A stretch of DNA of 64,000 nucleotides, from NCBI RefSeq assembly GCF_023630255.1, contig NZ_JALPRS010000002.1, positions 434,001 through 498,000 of the forward strand, read 5' to 3'. The position numbers and the translations under genes were made by a program. The notes beneath the pieces are model-generated. The model had not been told where the DNA came from. It did not search any database and saw nothing but the letters and a program-made list of their open reading frames with translations. This DNA comes from Pontibacter deserti. Its GTDB lineage: Bacteria; Bacteroidota; Bacteroidia; Cytophagales; Hymenobacteraceae. The stretch's first letter is position 1. Each line of letters begins with the position of its first letter. Of this stretch, positions 43,355 to 52,373 are shown piece after piece.

Positions 43355-44158
43355 ATGAAATTAAACATTACCAGCAAATTGCTGAGCCTGTTCGTAGCTT
43401 CAGCACTAGTTTTAACATCCTGCGGCGATAAGGATGATGATGCGCAACCAAATACTGGCACCGAAACAGCCTGTAAAGTAACTTCTATGGATGTAGAGAC
43501 TATGTTCGGAAGCGTTGGAGGCAATTTAGAGTATAACTCTAATGGGAAAGTAAGTAAAGCTATAAACGCCGAAGATGAGTCAACCTACACCTTATTTGAA
43601 TATGATAATCAGAATCGGTTAGTAAGGGAAGAAGAGTATGAGCTTGATGAATTAACCGCTTATACTGAGTATACATACACGAATGGAAATATAACTAAGG
43701 CAGAGTGGTTTTATGCTGACGGTGAACCAAATGGACATATGACTATAAAGTATGATGGCAGTAACCGTGTTATTGAAGTAAATGAGATTTATTCAGAAGG
43801 TTTTGATGGTGAAGGTACTGAAACTGTCTCTACAACTAAGCATACTTACAATAATCAAGGGAATGTAGCCAAAACGGTGTATTTAACTGATGATGTTGAG
43901 GAAATGACAGTTACTTATGAAAGCTACGATAATAAGATCAATTATGCAGCTGCTATGAAAGGTGCTTTTGATCCATGGTCTGGTACTAACAAGAATAATC
44001 CTTTGAAAGCTACTATGACATTTATTGTTGAAGATGAACCACAATCAATGTCTGCTACTTATTCTTATGTTTATAACAGCAATAATCTTCCAACAAAAAT
44101 TACTATGACCACTCCGATTGGTAATTTTATAAGCAACTTCACTTACCAGTGTAACTAA
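43355..44158 (+). CDS. Lipoprotein with YD-like repeats, paralogue 1
   Basis: 267 residues. Lipoprotein signal ASALVLTSCGDKDDDAQP; the Lys/Asp-rich stretch after the Cys resembles the Bacteroidota surface-export signal. The body has repeated strand pairs such as LFEYDNQNRLVREEEYE, YTEYTYTNGNITKAEW, TIKYDGSNRVIEVNE, HTYNNQGNVAKTV and ending NFTYQCN, like RHS/YD beta-repeats. Two extra Cys, one near the mature N-terminus and one at the penultimate residue, could join the ends. Clearly related to the gene at 44894, with a YdjM-like gene between. Confidence 0.8.
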   Translation: MKLNITSKLLSLFVASALVLTSCGDKDDDAQPNTGTETACKVTSMDVETMFGSVGGNLEYNSNGKVSKAINAEDESTYTLFEYDNQNRLVREEEYELDELTAYTEYTYTNGNITKAEWFYADGEPNGHMTIKYDGSNRVIEVNEIYSEGFDGEGTETVSTTKHTYNNQGNVAKTVYLTDDVEEMTVTYESYDNKINYAAAMKGAFDPWSGTNKNNPLKATMTFIVEDEPQSMSATYSYVYNSNNLPTKITMTTPIGNFISNFTYQCN

Positions 44159-44186
44159 TCCGTTAGCGATATTATAAATTCTAATT

Positions 44187-44226
44187 AATAAAAGAGCGGG
44201 CTTCTTCAGGAGCCCGCTCTTTTATT
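44187..44226. terminator. Bidirectional terminator with 16-bp stem
   Basis: 44187-44202 pairs with 44211-44226 (core AGAGCGGGCT) and has A/T-runs on both sides; between convergent lipoprotein and YdjM-like genes. Confidence 0.82.
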
Positions 44227-44233
44227 TTGTGTT

Positions 44234-44779
44234 TTAGCTTTTCTTGCTAACGCTCTTGATCAGAACAACACAAGCAATATAAACTACAGAAGGAAAGCCT
44301 ACCCACAGCAGTTCGCTTTTAATGACCCGCCAGCCCCACTCGCTAAAGAAGTTGCCAACACCAATAGGGGAGACTTGTATCGGACGCCAGGGTAGGAAGT
44401 AGCGGGTATTATCGAAAGGGGCAAATATAGCCACACCTAAACCACCGTTAGTTAGCGCATCCAGCAAAGTATGCGAAGCAGTGCAGATCGTAAAGAAAAG
44501 TGTAAACACTATCCCCTGTATACTTATGAGTTTTATACTTCTATAGAAAACAGCTGTAACTATAACCCCTAGTATAACTGCAAAAACCAGTGAGTGCGAA
44601 AAGCCCCTGTGCCCGAACAAATGCTCGTAAGGCACCCCAAACTTAAACATTACCACGTCCGCATCCGGAAGTATAGTACAAAGCGCGCCAAGTAGCCAGA
44701 ATTTAGCTGAAGTATACTTGCTTGGGTAAGTTTTACCGATAGTTAAAGCTGCTACAGCGTGTGCAAATGCTGATGCCAT
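44234..44779 (-). CDS. YdjM/DUF457-like membrane-bound metal-dependent hydrolase family
   Basis: 181 residues with about four spans. It has the family pattern of His and Asp at span edges: SAFAHAVAALTIGK, LCTILPDADVV, FGHRGFSHSLVF and ASHTLLDALTNGG, FAPFDNTRYFLPWRPI. Members are predicted metal hydrolases acting in the membrane, related to LexA-regulated YdjM; substrate unknown. Lies between two paralogous lipoproteins on the other strand. Confidence 0.88.
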   Translation of the reverse strand: MASAFAHAVAALTIGKTYPSKYTSAKFWLLGALCTILPDADVVMFKFGVPYEHLFGHRGFSHSLVFAVILGVIVTAVFYRSIKLISIQGIVFTLFFTICTASHTLLDALTNGGLGVAIFAPFDNTRYFLPWRPIQVSPIGVGNFFSEWGWRVIKSELLWVGFPSVVYIACVVLIKSVSKKS

Positions 44780-44893
44780 ACGTTAGGTTATACTTTATGA
44801 ATATAAATTCTGAATAAATAATATATAATGATGATATGATTTCTAATTTATATATCTTGTGTTATATATTTAGTAATTAATATAGACAAGCAA

Positions 44894-45691
44894 ATGCATG
44901 TACTTAGTAAGTATAAATTAATTATCCTATTAGCAATTATTTCTTTAACGATTACAGGCTGCTGGGAAAAAGAAAATGATCAGCCTACTAATTTGGCTGA
45001 GGGAGAATGTAGAATAGTAAAAAGTGATCAGGGTGATGGAGTATTAAGTACACTGGAATATAATTCTGATGGCTATTTAGTTAAAGAAAGAGCAGTATAT
45101 AAATCAGCTACTGGGAATAGTATTTATCTCCATCTTTACTCTTATGATGCTGATAATAAGCTGGTAAAATACGATGTATATGTTGACGATGAGCCTATAG
45201 AATATACTGTATACGAGTACATTAATGGGGTAGTAAGCCTTTTGAAGAAGTATACTTATTCAGATATAGGTTTAAAAGAAGAAATACAATCTTTTAAGTA
45301 TAGCACTGATAATAAAGTGATTGAACAGATTATGGGAGATTATAAGTCAGTTTATACTTATGATGAGAATGAAAACATAGTTTTAACAGAAACTTACTTT
45401 ATAAGTACAGGTAAATTAATGCATCGCACTCGGTATGAAGATTATGATGATAAACCCAATTATCACAGTGCTTTAAAGGGAATATTTTTAGATCCGATTT
45501 ATAGTTCAAGAAATAATCATAGAAAAGAAAGTAATGAATCTGTCTATGAAGATGGTAGTGTAAATAAAGGTTTTGAAGGATATTATACTTATGAATATAA
45601 TGGTAATGGTTATCCCTCAAAAGTAACCTTAACAGATGATACCGGAACCCGAAGATTTTATAACATTAGTTATACTTACCAATGTAATTAG
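44894..45691 (+). CDS. Lipoprotein with YD-like repeats, paralogue 2
   Basis: 265 residues. Signal IISLTITGCWEKENDQP, acidic after the Cys. Same architecture as the product at 43355: ECRIVKSDQGDG opening, LEYNSDGYLVKE, YSYDADNKLVKYD, VYTYDENENIVLTE, ALKGIF (compare AMKGAF) and the same C-terminus YTYQCN. It arose by duplication and then diverged strongly. Very AT-rich. Immediate upstream sequence is a 110-base AT-rich gap. Confidence 0.8.
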   Translation: MHVLSKYKLIILLAIISLTITGCWEKENDQPTNLAEGECRIVKSDQGDGVLSTLEYNSDGYLVKERAVYKSATGNSIYLHLYSYDADNKLVKYDVYVDDEPIEYTVYEYINGVVSLLKKYTYSDIGLKEEIQSFKYSTDNKVIEQIMGDYKSVYTYDENENIVLTETYFISTGKLMHRTRYEDYDDKPNYHSALKGIFLDPIYSSRNNHRKESNESVYEDGSVNKGFEGYYTYEYNGNGYPSKVTLTDDTGTRRFYNISYTYQCN

Positions 45692-45783
45692 TTAAATGGT
45701 AAAATCCATGCGACTAATCTGCTTATAAAGATATCAGTAATTAGAGGTTAAAAGCTGATAAATAATTCCGGCGGCAGAAGCAA

Positions 45784-45819
45784 AAAGGCCGCAGCTGAAA
45801 TGTGTCAACTGCGGCCTTT
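45784..45819. terminator. Terminator between lipoprotein paralogue 2 and mutB
   Basis: 11-bp stem AAAGGCCGCAG / CTGCGGCCTTT, 14-base loop, followed by T-run on the plus side. Confidence 0.65.
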
Positions 45820-45845
45820 AATCTTTTTTTAAACTCCTAAACTCT

Positions 45846-47996
45846 CTAACTCTCTAACTCATTAACATTAGAGATCAACTTCTCCAAAATATTCTGTGCG
45901 GCAACAGAGATAATAGTTCCCGGACCAAACACACCTGCAGCGCCAGCTTTAAACAGGAAGTCGTAGTCCTGGGCCGGGATAACGCCGCCAACTATAACCA
46001 TAATATCATCGCGGTTTAGCTTGCGGAGTTCTTCTATCAACTGTGGAACCAGTGTTTTATGGCCGGCTGCCAAACTGCTTACACCCACCACGTGCACGTC
46101 GTTTTCGGCGGCTTGCATGGCTACTTCGGCTGGGGTCTGGAATAATGGGCCAATGTCCACATCGAAGCCGAGGTCGGCGAAGGAGGTGGCGATTACTTTA
46201 GAGCCGCGGTCATGACCATCCTGGCCCATTTTGGCAACCATAATGCGTGGGCGGCGGCCTTCCAGTTCTTCAAACTGATCAGCTAATGCCTTAGCACGCT
46301 CAAAATTCTCGTCGTCGGTTATTTCTGCTGAATACACTCCTGATATAGCTCTTATTACTGCTTTGTGTCTGCCGTATACTTTCTCTAAGGCATCTGAAAT
46401 CTCGCCCAACGTAGCGCGGTGGCGAGCTGCTTCTACGGCCAGGTCCAGTAAATTGCCTTCACCAGACTGTGCCGCATTTGTTAGTGCCTCCAGTGCTTTT
46501 GTAACAGTATTCTGATCACGGTTTTCTTTAACATTGGCAAGTCTTCGCAACTGCGATTCACGAACGGCTGTGTTGTCGATATCCAAGATCTCGATTTCCT
46601 GTTCCTGCTCTGGTTTATACTTGTTTACGCCAACTATAATGTCTTTGCCAGCATCTATTCGGGCTTGTTTGCGGGCAGCGGCTTCCTCAATGCGCATTTT
46701 AGGCAGGCCAGTTTCTATAGCCTTCGCCATACCACCCAGTTCTTCCACTTCTTCTATTAATGCCCAGGCTTTATGTGCCAGCTCGTGCGTCAGAGCTTCC
46801 ACGTAATAAGAGCCACCCCAAGGGTCAACCACTTTGGTAATGTTGGTTTCCTGCTGAATATAGATCTGTGTGTTTCGGGCAATACGAGCAGAGAAGTCAG
46901 TTGGCAGGGCAATGGCTTCATCCAAGGCGTTGGTGTGTAAGCTTTGTGTTCCACCAAGTGCAGCCGCTAAAGCTTCTACACAAGTTCGGGTTACGTTATT
47001 GAACGGGTCCTGCTCGGTTAAGCTCCAGCCTGAGGTCTGGCAGTGTGTTCTAAGTGCTAAAGATTTCGGGTTTTTAGGGTTGAATTGCTTCAAGAGTTTA
47101 GCCCAAAGCATACGCGCAGCACGCATCTTGGCGATCTCCATAAAGTGGTTCATGCCAATAGCCCAGAAGAACGATAAGCGCGGCGCGAAATCATCGATGT
47201 CCATGCCTGCCTGCAAACCGGTGCGCACATACTCCAGGCCATCAGCCAAGGTATAAGCCAGCTCAATATCAGCGGTGGCGCCGGCTTCCTGCATATGGTA
47301 CCCCGATATGGAAATGGAATTGAAGCGCGGCATCTTTTTAGAAGTATAAGCGAAGATGTCGGCGATGATCTTCATACTTGGCTCCGGCGGATAGATGTAG
47401 GTGTTGCGCACCATAAACTCCTTCAGGATGTCGTTCTGAATGGTACCACTCAGTTGCTCCGGTTTTACCCCCTGCTCTTCAGCAGCCACAATGTAAAACG
47501 CCATGATCGGCAACACTGCACCGTTCATAGTCATGGAAACCGACATTTCGTTCAGCGGGATCTGGTCGAACAGGATTTTCATGTCCTCCACAGAGTCGAT
47601 AGCCACACCGGCTTTACCAACATCGCCAACTACACGCGGATGATCGGAGTCGTAACCACGATGTGTAGCCAAATCAAAAGCTACTGACAAACCTTTTTGC
47701 CCGCCAGCCAGGTTGCGGCGATAAAAGGCGTTACTTTCCTCAGCTGTAGAGAAACCGGCATACTGACGAATGGTCCAGGGCTTTTGCACATACATGGTGC
47801 TGTAGGGGCCACGTAAATAAGGCGGTAAACCGGCAGTAAAATCCAGGTGTTCAAAGTGCGCGGCATCTTCCGAAGTATAAAAGGTCTTTACCTTTATCTG
47901 CTCCGGCGTTTTCCAGACGTTGGCATCAGCTGGTGCTGGTGTACCATTAGCTGCCGCAACTTTACTTATGTCTATTTTCGAAAAATCAGGCTTCAT
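45846..47996 (-). CDS. mutB: Methylmalonyl-CoA mutase, large (catalytic) subunit
   Basis: 716 residues, full length. The TIM barrel carries [51 protein letters not shown] and [11 protein letters not shown]. The C-terminal B12 domain has [16 protein letters not shown], with the DxHxxG His that ligates cobalt base-off, then [16 protein letters not shown]. It isomerises methylmalonyl-CoA to succinyl-CoA. The very C-terminus (NELES, stop) is built from the same GAGAGTTAG word seen in other gaps. Third in the order mutA, NTF2-like gene, mutB. Confidence 0.98.
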   Translation of the reverse strand: MKPDFSKIDISKVAAANGTPAPADANVWKTPEQIKVKTFYTSEDAAHFEHLDFTAGLPPYLRGPYSTMYVQKPWTIRQYAGFSTAEESNAFYRRNLAGGQKGLSVAFDLATHRGYDSDHPRVVGDVGKAGVAIDSVEDMKILFDQIPLNEMSVSMTMNGAVLPIMAFYIVAAEEQGVKPEQLSGTIQNDILKEFMVRNTYIYPPEPSMKIIADIFAYTSKKMPRFNSISISGYHMQEAGATADIELAYTLADGLEYVRTGLQAGMDIDDFAPRLSFFWAIGMNHFMEIAKMRAARMLWAKLLKQFNPKNPKSLALRTHCQTSGWSLTEQDPFNNVTRTCVEALAAALGGTQSLHTNALDEAIALPTDFSARIARNTQIYIQQETNITKVVDPWGGSYYVEALTHELAHKAWALIEEVEELGGMAKAIETGLPKMRIEEAAARKQARIDAGKDIIVGVNKYKPEQEQEIEILDIDNTAVRESQLRRLANVKENRDQNTVTKALEALTNAAQSGEGNLLDLAVEAARHRATLGEISDALEKVYGRHKAVIRAISGVYSAEITDDENFERAKALADQFEELEGRRPRIMVAKMGQDGHDRGSKVIATSFADLGFDVDIGPLFQTPAEVAMQAAENDVHVVGVSSLAAGHKTLVPQLIEELRKLNRDDIMVIVGGVIPAQDYDFLFKAGAAGVFGPGTIISVAAQNILEKLISNVNELES

Positions 47997-48008
47997 TTAT
48001 CTTAATTA

Positions 48009-48145
48009 TGAATGAGTGATTGAGTGAATGTGTGAATAGGTTTACTATCAGTTCATCCGCTCATCAAAATCCATTTATCTTTATAGTCCAGAATGAGAGT
48101 TTAAGCGAGTTTAAATTCATAATTATTCACTCAATCACTCATTCA
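48009..48145. repeat. 21-bp inverted repeat upstream of mutB
   Basis: TGAATGAGTGATTGAGTGAA type word at 48009-48029 and its exact complement at 48125-48145, about 95 bases apart, in the gap between the NTF2-like gene and mutB. Confidence 0.65.
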
Positions 48146-48161
48146 AAATTCTTAATTAAAT

Positions 48162-48614
48162 CTAACTGGCGTGCTCGGAGGTTACTACCCAGCGGCTGCC
48201 AATTTTCTTCCAGACCTGCGATGATACACCTCCCATCAACAGTTCGCCTTCTAGTTCTATCTTCCACCGGAAAACAAAGTATACGGCTTTATCAGATACC
48301 TGCTCTATGTGCAGCGGCTCATAAGTATAAATTCCCATTTTACTGCGGTCAGTAAAGTCCTGCAGAAACATGTCGTATACTTGCTGATATCCTTTTTCGG
48401 TACCGTTCTTACTTACCCAGAGCATTTCCGGAGAGTTCCAGTAAAAGGTCATGGCTGTTTCCAGGTCGCCTTTGTTCCAGGCAGCAATCTGCCCTTCCAG
48501 CGCTTTCTTTACTTCCTGTACGGCATCGCCTTTAGGCATGGTAAACGACGAAAGTATAGTTGTAGCAGCCATAGTTAGTAGTGTCAGGTAAAGTAGTTTC
48601 AGGTTACTGGCCAT
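48162..48614 (-). CDS. Exported NTF2-like (SnoaL/DUF4440-type) protein
   Basis: 150 residues from the ATG at 48614 (another ATG at 48623). A signal peptide (LYLTLLTMAATTILSSFT) leads into an NTF2-like cone fold: EVKKALEGQIAAWNKGDLE, TFYWNSPEMLWVSKNG, GYQQVYDMFLQDF and VYFVFRWKIEL, SRWVVTSEH. This family includes small-molecule isomerases and uncharacterised secreted proteins. It overlaps the end of mutA by 11-20 bases and precedes mutB, an unusual guest inside a mutase operon; a functional link is unproven. Confidence 0.82.
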   Translation of the reverse strand: MASNLKLLYLTLLTMAATTILSSFTMPKGDAVQEVKKALEGQIAAWNKGDLETAMTFYWNSPEMLWVSKNGTEKGYQQVYDMFLQDFTDRSKMGIYTYEPLHIEQVSDKAVYFVFRWKIELEGELLMGGVSSQVWKKIGSRWVVTSEHAS

Positions 48615-50442
48615 TGTTGCCATGCAATTTTCTATGAACCAAGTCCAGGATGCTCTTCATGTCGCAGTCCTCGAAAATAAATTCATCATACCCGTTAGCA
48701 ATCATTTCATCTTTCATGTGCTGTGGGTTGTCAGCCAGAATCATAGTTGGCTTGGCATGGTGGCTGCGCAGGCGCGGACCAAACTCGCGTATATAAGCGG
48801 CTTCAGAAGAGGCTACCACTAACACCTCAGCGGCTGTACTTTGTAATTTATCTGATGCTTCTTCAACGCTGTTGTATTGTTGCATCTCGGTATCGAAGCC
48901 GGCACAGCTAAAGAACTCTTTTGCAAAGCTGGCATTTACCTGGCGTTTCTCAGCATCTCCGATAACCGCAACTATAACTTTAGGGCGGCGCAGGCGCTTG
49001 CGCAAATGCAGTTCAGTGGCCATACGCATTACTTCGGTTGGATAAGCAGCGCGGGTGGTATCAAACTCATGGCTTTGAATAAGCTCTTCCGGGTCAAAAT
49101 CTATTTTTTCTTTCGGGTTCGGATATTTGTTTGTGCCAACCAGCACCATACGGCCAGTAGCAATATCACGGAACTTACGGCGGCTTACTTCAGTGATCGA
49201 GCCAAGTATAAATCCGCTTTCGTAGGCTGCTTCAAAACCACCTTTGGCTTCTACTTCCTGAAATAGTTCCCAGGCTTTAGTTGCCAGCTGATTCGTGAGT
49301 GACTCCAGGTAATAAGAGCCGGCAGCCGGATCAATGGCTTTATCCAGGTAAGCTTCTTCTTTCAGTATAATAGATACGTTGCGGGCTATGCGCTCCGAAA
49401 ATTCTTCTGAAGATCTGAATGTACTGTCGAATGGAGAAACCGTAAGCGAATCAGCACCGGCAATAACTGCCGACATGGCTTCAGTAGTTACACGCAGCAT
49501 GTTCACGTATGGGTCCAGGGTGGTTTGGTACCAGCTGGATGTACTGCTATGGATGCGCAACCTGGCAGCCAGCGAAGGCGGAGCCATATACGCATCAACC
49601 ACGGCAGCCCAGAGCAGGCGCATAGCACGCAGTTTTGCTATCTCGAAGAAATAATTGGTGCCAGCTGCCATATGAAACTGCATATCCTGGAGCACAGATT
49701 CCGCAGATTCTCCTGCATTAGTCAGGCGGTGCATATAAGCAACAGCAGCACTTAAAGTATAAGCAATTTCCTGGGTAGCCGAAGCACCAATGCTGCTGAA
49801 GTTAGTACCACTAATGGTGATGCCGTAAAATTCAGGGCTTTCTTTGGCAAGATTCAGAACCTCAACTATAGCTTTATTTTCTTCCCTCGACAGTTCCCCC
49901 TTGGCGGTCATGGGGTCATACTTAATGAAACCACGCAGTTTTTGAGGTGATACCTGGTTTGCCGCCAGTTTGCTGTAGAGGCGGTTCGGGAAGTGATCCA
50001 GTTTGTTGGGTAATGTATAGGCTACAAAATGTTTGTTCAGGTCTATTTTGCCCAGCAGGTATACAATGTCAAAGTGATCGGGGTGTGGAAGTATAAAATG
50101 TACTCCGTCAGCTCCGCGGCTCAGTGCATCTGCAGCCTTGTCTATGGCAGCATTGCTATCGCCGTCTACTTTAATTTCCTGTATGTTCTGCCAGGTGTTT
50201 GCATCTGTTTTGCTGCCGCGCAGGTACGGGTAAGTACCAGGCTTTTGCTGTAACGCAGGCAGTTGTTGTACGTCTTCTTTGGTATAATAAGGTTTGACAT
50301 CGATGCCTTCGTAGGTATGCCAGGTGAGCTGCTCCAGGGGTGTGTCGCGGAGGTCTTTACGGGCGCGCTCTTCCCAGTCGGCTGCCGTGGCAGGAGTAAA
50401 TTCCGAGAATAGCTTCTGAGTATGTTTGTTCTCGTCCGTCAT
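48604..50442 (-). CDS. mutA: Methylmalonyl-CoA mutase, small subunit
   Basis: 612 residues. It shares the barrel layout of MutB (YPYLRGSKTDANTWQNIQE, FYGITISGTNFSSIGASATQ, LRIHSSTSSWYQTTLDPYVN) and the helical PAAGSYYLESLT segment. The C-terminal B12-like domain is degenerate: AVIGDAEKRQVNASFAKEFF lacks the cobalt-ligating DxHxxG, as expected of the non-catalytic subunit. It pairs with MutB as heterodimer. First gene of the operon; starts with ATG at 50442. Confidence 0.96.
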   Translation of the reverse strand: MTDENKHTQKLFSEFTPATAADWEERARKDLRDTPLEQLTWHTYEGIDVKPYYTKEDVQQLPALQQKPGTYPYLRGSKTDANTWQNIQEIKVDGDSNAAIDKAADALSRGADGVHFILPHPDHFDIVYLLGKIDLNKHFVAYTLPNKLDHFPNRLYSKLAANQVSPQKLRGFIKYDPMTAKGELSREENKAIVEVLNLAKESPEFYGITISGTNFSSIGASATQEIAYTLSAAVAYMHRLTNAGESAESVLQDMQFHMAAGTNYFFEIAKLRAMRLLWAAVVDAYMAPPSLAARLRIHSSTSSWYQTTLDPYVNMLRVTTEAMSAVIAGADSLTVSPFDSTFRSSEEFSERIARNVSIILKEEAYLDKAIDPAAGSYYLESLTNQLATKAWELFQEVEAKGGFEAAYESGFILGSITEVSRRKFRDIATGRMVLVGTNKYPNPKEKIDFDPEELIQSHEFDTTRAAYPTEVMRMATELHLRKRLRRPKVIVAVIGDAEKRQVNASFAKEFFSCAGFDTEMQQYNSVEEASDKLQSTAAEVLVVASSEAAYIREFGPRLRSHHAKPTMILADNPQHMKDEMIANGYDEFIFEDCDMKSILDLVHRKLHGNNGQ

Positions 50443-50518
50443 CTTAGGTATAGGTATAATTTGATGTAAAGATATACTTTACTTTATGTTTTTAATAGGT
50501 TCAGCTTTTAGCGCTGGT

Positions 50519-50902
50519 TTATTTAATACGTGAAATGTAGGCTTGGTATACCCAATACCCGATCAGTAACCAGATAATAACGATCACGGCAGCCATAGTG
50601 TAACTGGTTTTTCGTGGGTGCTGTAAGGTCTGGCGGGCTTTCTGGCGGTATTCTTCCAGCACATCAGCAGGCATTAATTTTATACTTAGCCATATGCCAA
50701 GGGGTAATAGCAGCAGGTCATCCAGGTAACCCAGCACAGGTATAAAATCCGGAATCAGGTCGATGGGGCTGAAGGCGTAGGCTACTGTAAGTACAAGCAC
50801 CACTTTAGCCATAAACGGAATGCGCGGGTCCCGCGAAGCCAGGTATAAAGTATAAATATCTTCTTTCAGTTTACGAACAATCTCTTTCCAGTTGCGGAGC
50901 AT
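50519..50902 (-). CDS. YkvA-like (DUF1232) membrane protein
   Basis: 127 residues. The DUF1232 signature AYAFSPIDLIPDFIPVLGYL lies at about 43-62, with further spans at 64-78 and 103-121 (YTMAAVIVIIWLLIGYWVY). Family function unknown. It lies 76 bases before the mutA start region on the same strand and could be the head of that transcript. Confidence 0.88.
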   Translation of the reverse strand: MLRNWKEIVRKLKEDIYTLYLASRDPRIPFMAKVVLVLTVAYAFSPIDLIPDFIPVLGYLDDLLLLPLGIWLSIKLMPADVLEEYRQKARQTLQHPRKTSYTMAAVIVIIWLLIGYWVYQAYISRIK

Positions 50903-51028
50903 ATTTATACTACGGGAAGCAGCAGGGTAGGAGTTCTCTTCTAAGTGCCGTGTGTAAATGGTTGTATGTATTTGTAGGATTAATTACTATATTTCTACTT
51001 AAACTCACTGAATACAAAACTCACTTAT

Positions 51029-52351
51029 ATGCAACAGAAAGCTTTACTAACTATACTTGGTGCCGGCTTACTTACCTTGTCTGCCCAGGCGCAGGATACC
51101 AAACTACTCGCGAAGGCAAATGCCTTGGCCGATAAAATAGAGCCTAAAGTAATAGAATGGCGTCGCGATTATCATCAGTACCCGGAACTAGGTAACAGGG
51201 AAACCAAAACAGCGGCAAAAATTGCAAAGCAGCTGAAGTCGTATGGCATTGAAGTAGAAACCGGCGTGGCGCACACCGGTGTGGTCGGTATTTTAAAAGG
51301 AGATAAACCCGGACCTGTGGTGGCTTTGCGTGCCGATATTGATGGATTGCCTGTAACAGAACGTGCTGACCTGGCTTTCGCCTCCAAAGAAAAAAGTACT
51401 TATAACGGGCAGGAAGTAGGGGTAATGCACGCCTGCGGCCACGATACACATATTGCCATGTTGTTAGGTGCAGCTGAGATTCTGGCAAGTATGAAAAAGG
51501 ATCTGAAAGGCACGGTAAAATTTATTTTTCAGCCTGCCGAGGAAGGTGCTCCGATAGGCGAAGAAGGCGGCGCTTACCTGATGGTGAAAGAAGGGGTACT
51601 GACCAAAGGTCCCAAGCCGGAAGTTATTTTTGGCCTGCATATTAACTCTCAGACTGAAGTGGGGCAGATAAAGTATAGACCGGGTGGTACTATGGCCAGT
51701 GCCGATATCTTCAGAATAAATGTGAAAGGCAAGCAGGTGCACGGCGCTTACCCGTGGGCTGGAGTAGATCCGATCGTGGTTTCTGCACAGATCATAAATG
51801 GCTTACAAACTATAATCAGCAGGCAAACCGAACTTGCGGAAGATGCTGCAGTTGTAACGGTGGGAAGTATACACGGTGGCGTGCGCAATAACATTATACC
51901 GGAGGAGGTGAAGATGGAAGGAACCATACGTGCCCTGAACACCGAGATGCAGAAAAAGATACATGAGAAGGTAAAGCTAACAGCTACTAAGATTGCCGAA
52001 AGCGCCGGTGCCACCGCCGAAGTCTCTTTTCATCCGCAGACACCGGTAACCTTTAACGACCCTGCTTTAACTGGTAAAATGCTGCCAACACTGCAGGCAG
52101 TTGCTGGCCGCGAAAATGTGATTCTTAGTAAAGCAGTAACAGGAGCCGAAGACTTCGCCTTCTTTCAGGAGAAAATTCCGGGGTTATACCTGTTTGTGGG
52201 TGGCATGAAAAAAGGCACAAAACCTGAAAATGCACCGGCACACCACACCCCTGATTTCCATATAGACGAAGCTGGTATGAAGTTGGGCGTAAAAACCCTG
52301 ACTCACCTGACGCTGAACTATATGGAAGGCAAAGGGAAGAAAGCATTGTAA
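51029..52351 (+). CDS. Exported M20 amidohydrolase / carboxypeptidase
   Basis: 440 residues with signal peptide (LLTILGAGLLTLSAQAQD). M20D metallopeptidase: WRRDYHQYPELGNRETKTA, VALRADIDGLPVTE, VGVMHACGHDTHIAMLLGA (metal ligands), IFQPAEEGAPIGEEGG (catalytic Glu) and VTGAEDFAFFQEK, APAHHTPDFHID near the end. Probably hydrolyses N-acyl amino acids or hippurate-like amides in the periplasm. A hypothetical gene follows after 22 bases. Confidence 0.95.
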   Translation: MQQKALLTILGAGLLTLSAQAQDTKLLAKANALADKIEPKVIEWRRDYHQYPELGNRETKTAAKIAKQLKSYGIEVETGVAHTGVVGILKGDKPGPVVALRADIDGLPVTERADLAFASKEKSTYNGQEVGVMHACGHDTHIAMLLGAAEILASMKKDLKGTVKFIFQPAEEGAPIGEEGGAYLMVKEGVLTKGPKPEVIFGLHINSQTEVGQIKYRPGGTMASADIFRINVKGKQVHGAYPWAGVDPIVVSAQIINGLQTIISRQTELAEDAAVVTVGSIHGGVRNNIIPEEVKMEGTIRALNTEMQKKIHEKVKLTATKIAESAGATAEVSFHPQTPVTFNDPALTGKMLPTLQAVAGRENVILSKAVTGAEDFAFFQEKIPGLYLFVGGMKKGTKPENAPAHHTPDFHIDEAGMKLGVKTLTHLTLNYMEGKGKKAL

Positions 52352-52373
52352 AAGAAATGAAAGTAGCAAAATA

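Noticed and set aside
46021-47687. Plus-strand frames of 64-130 codons opposite mutB
   Set aside because: Antisense shadows of a fully recognisable mutase; no start signals or family motifs.
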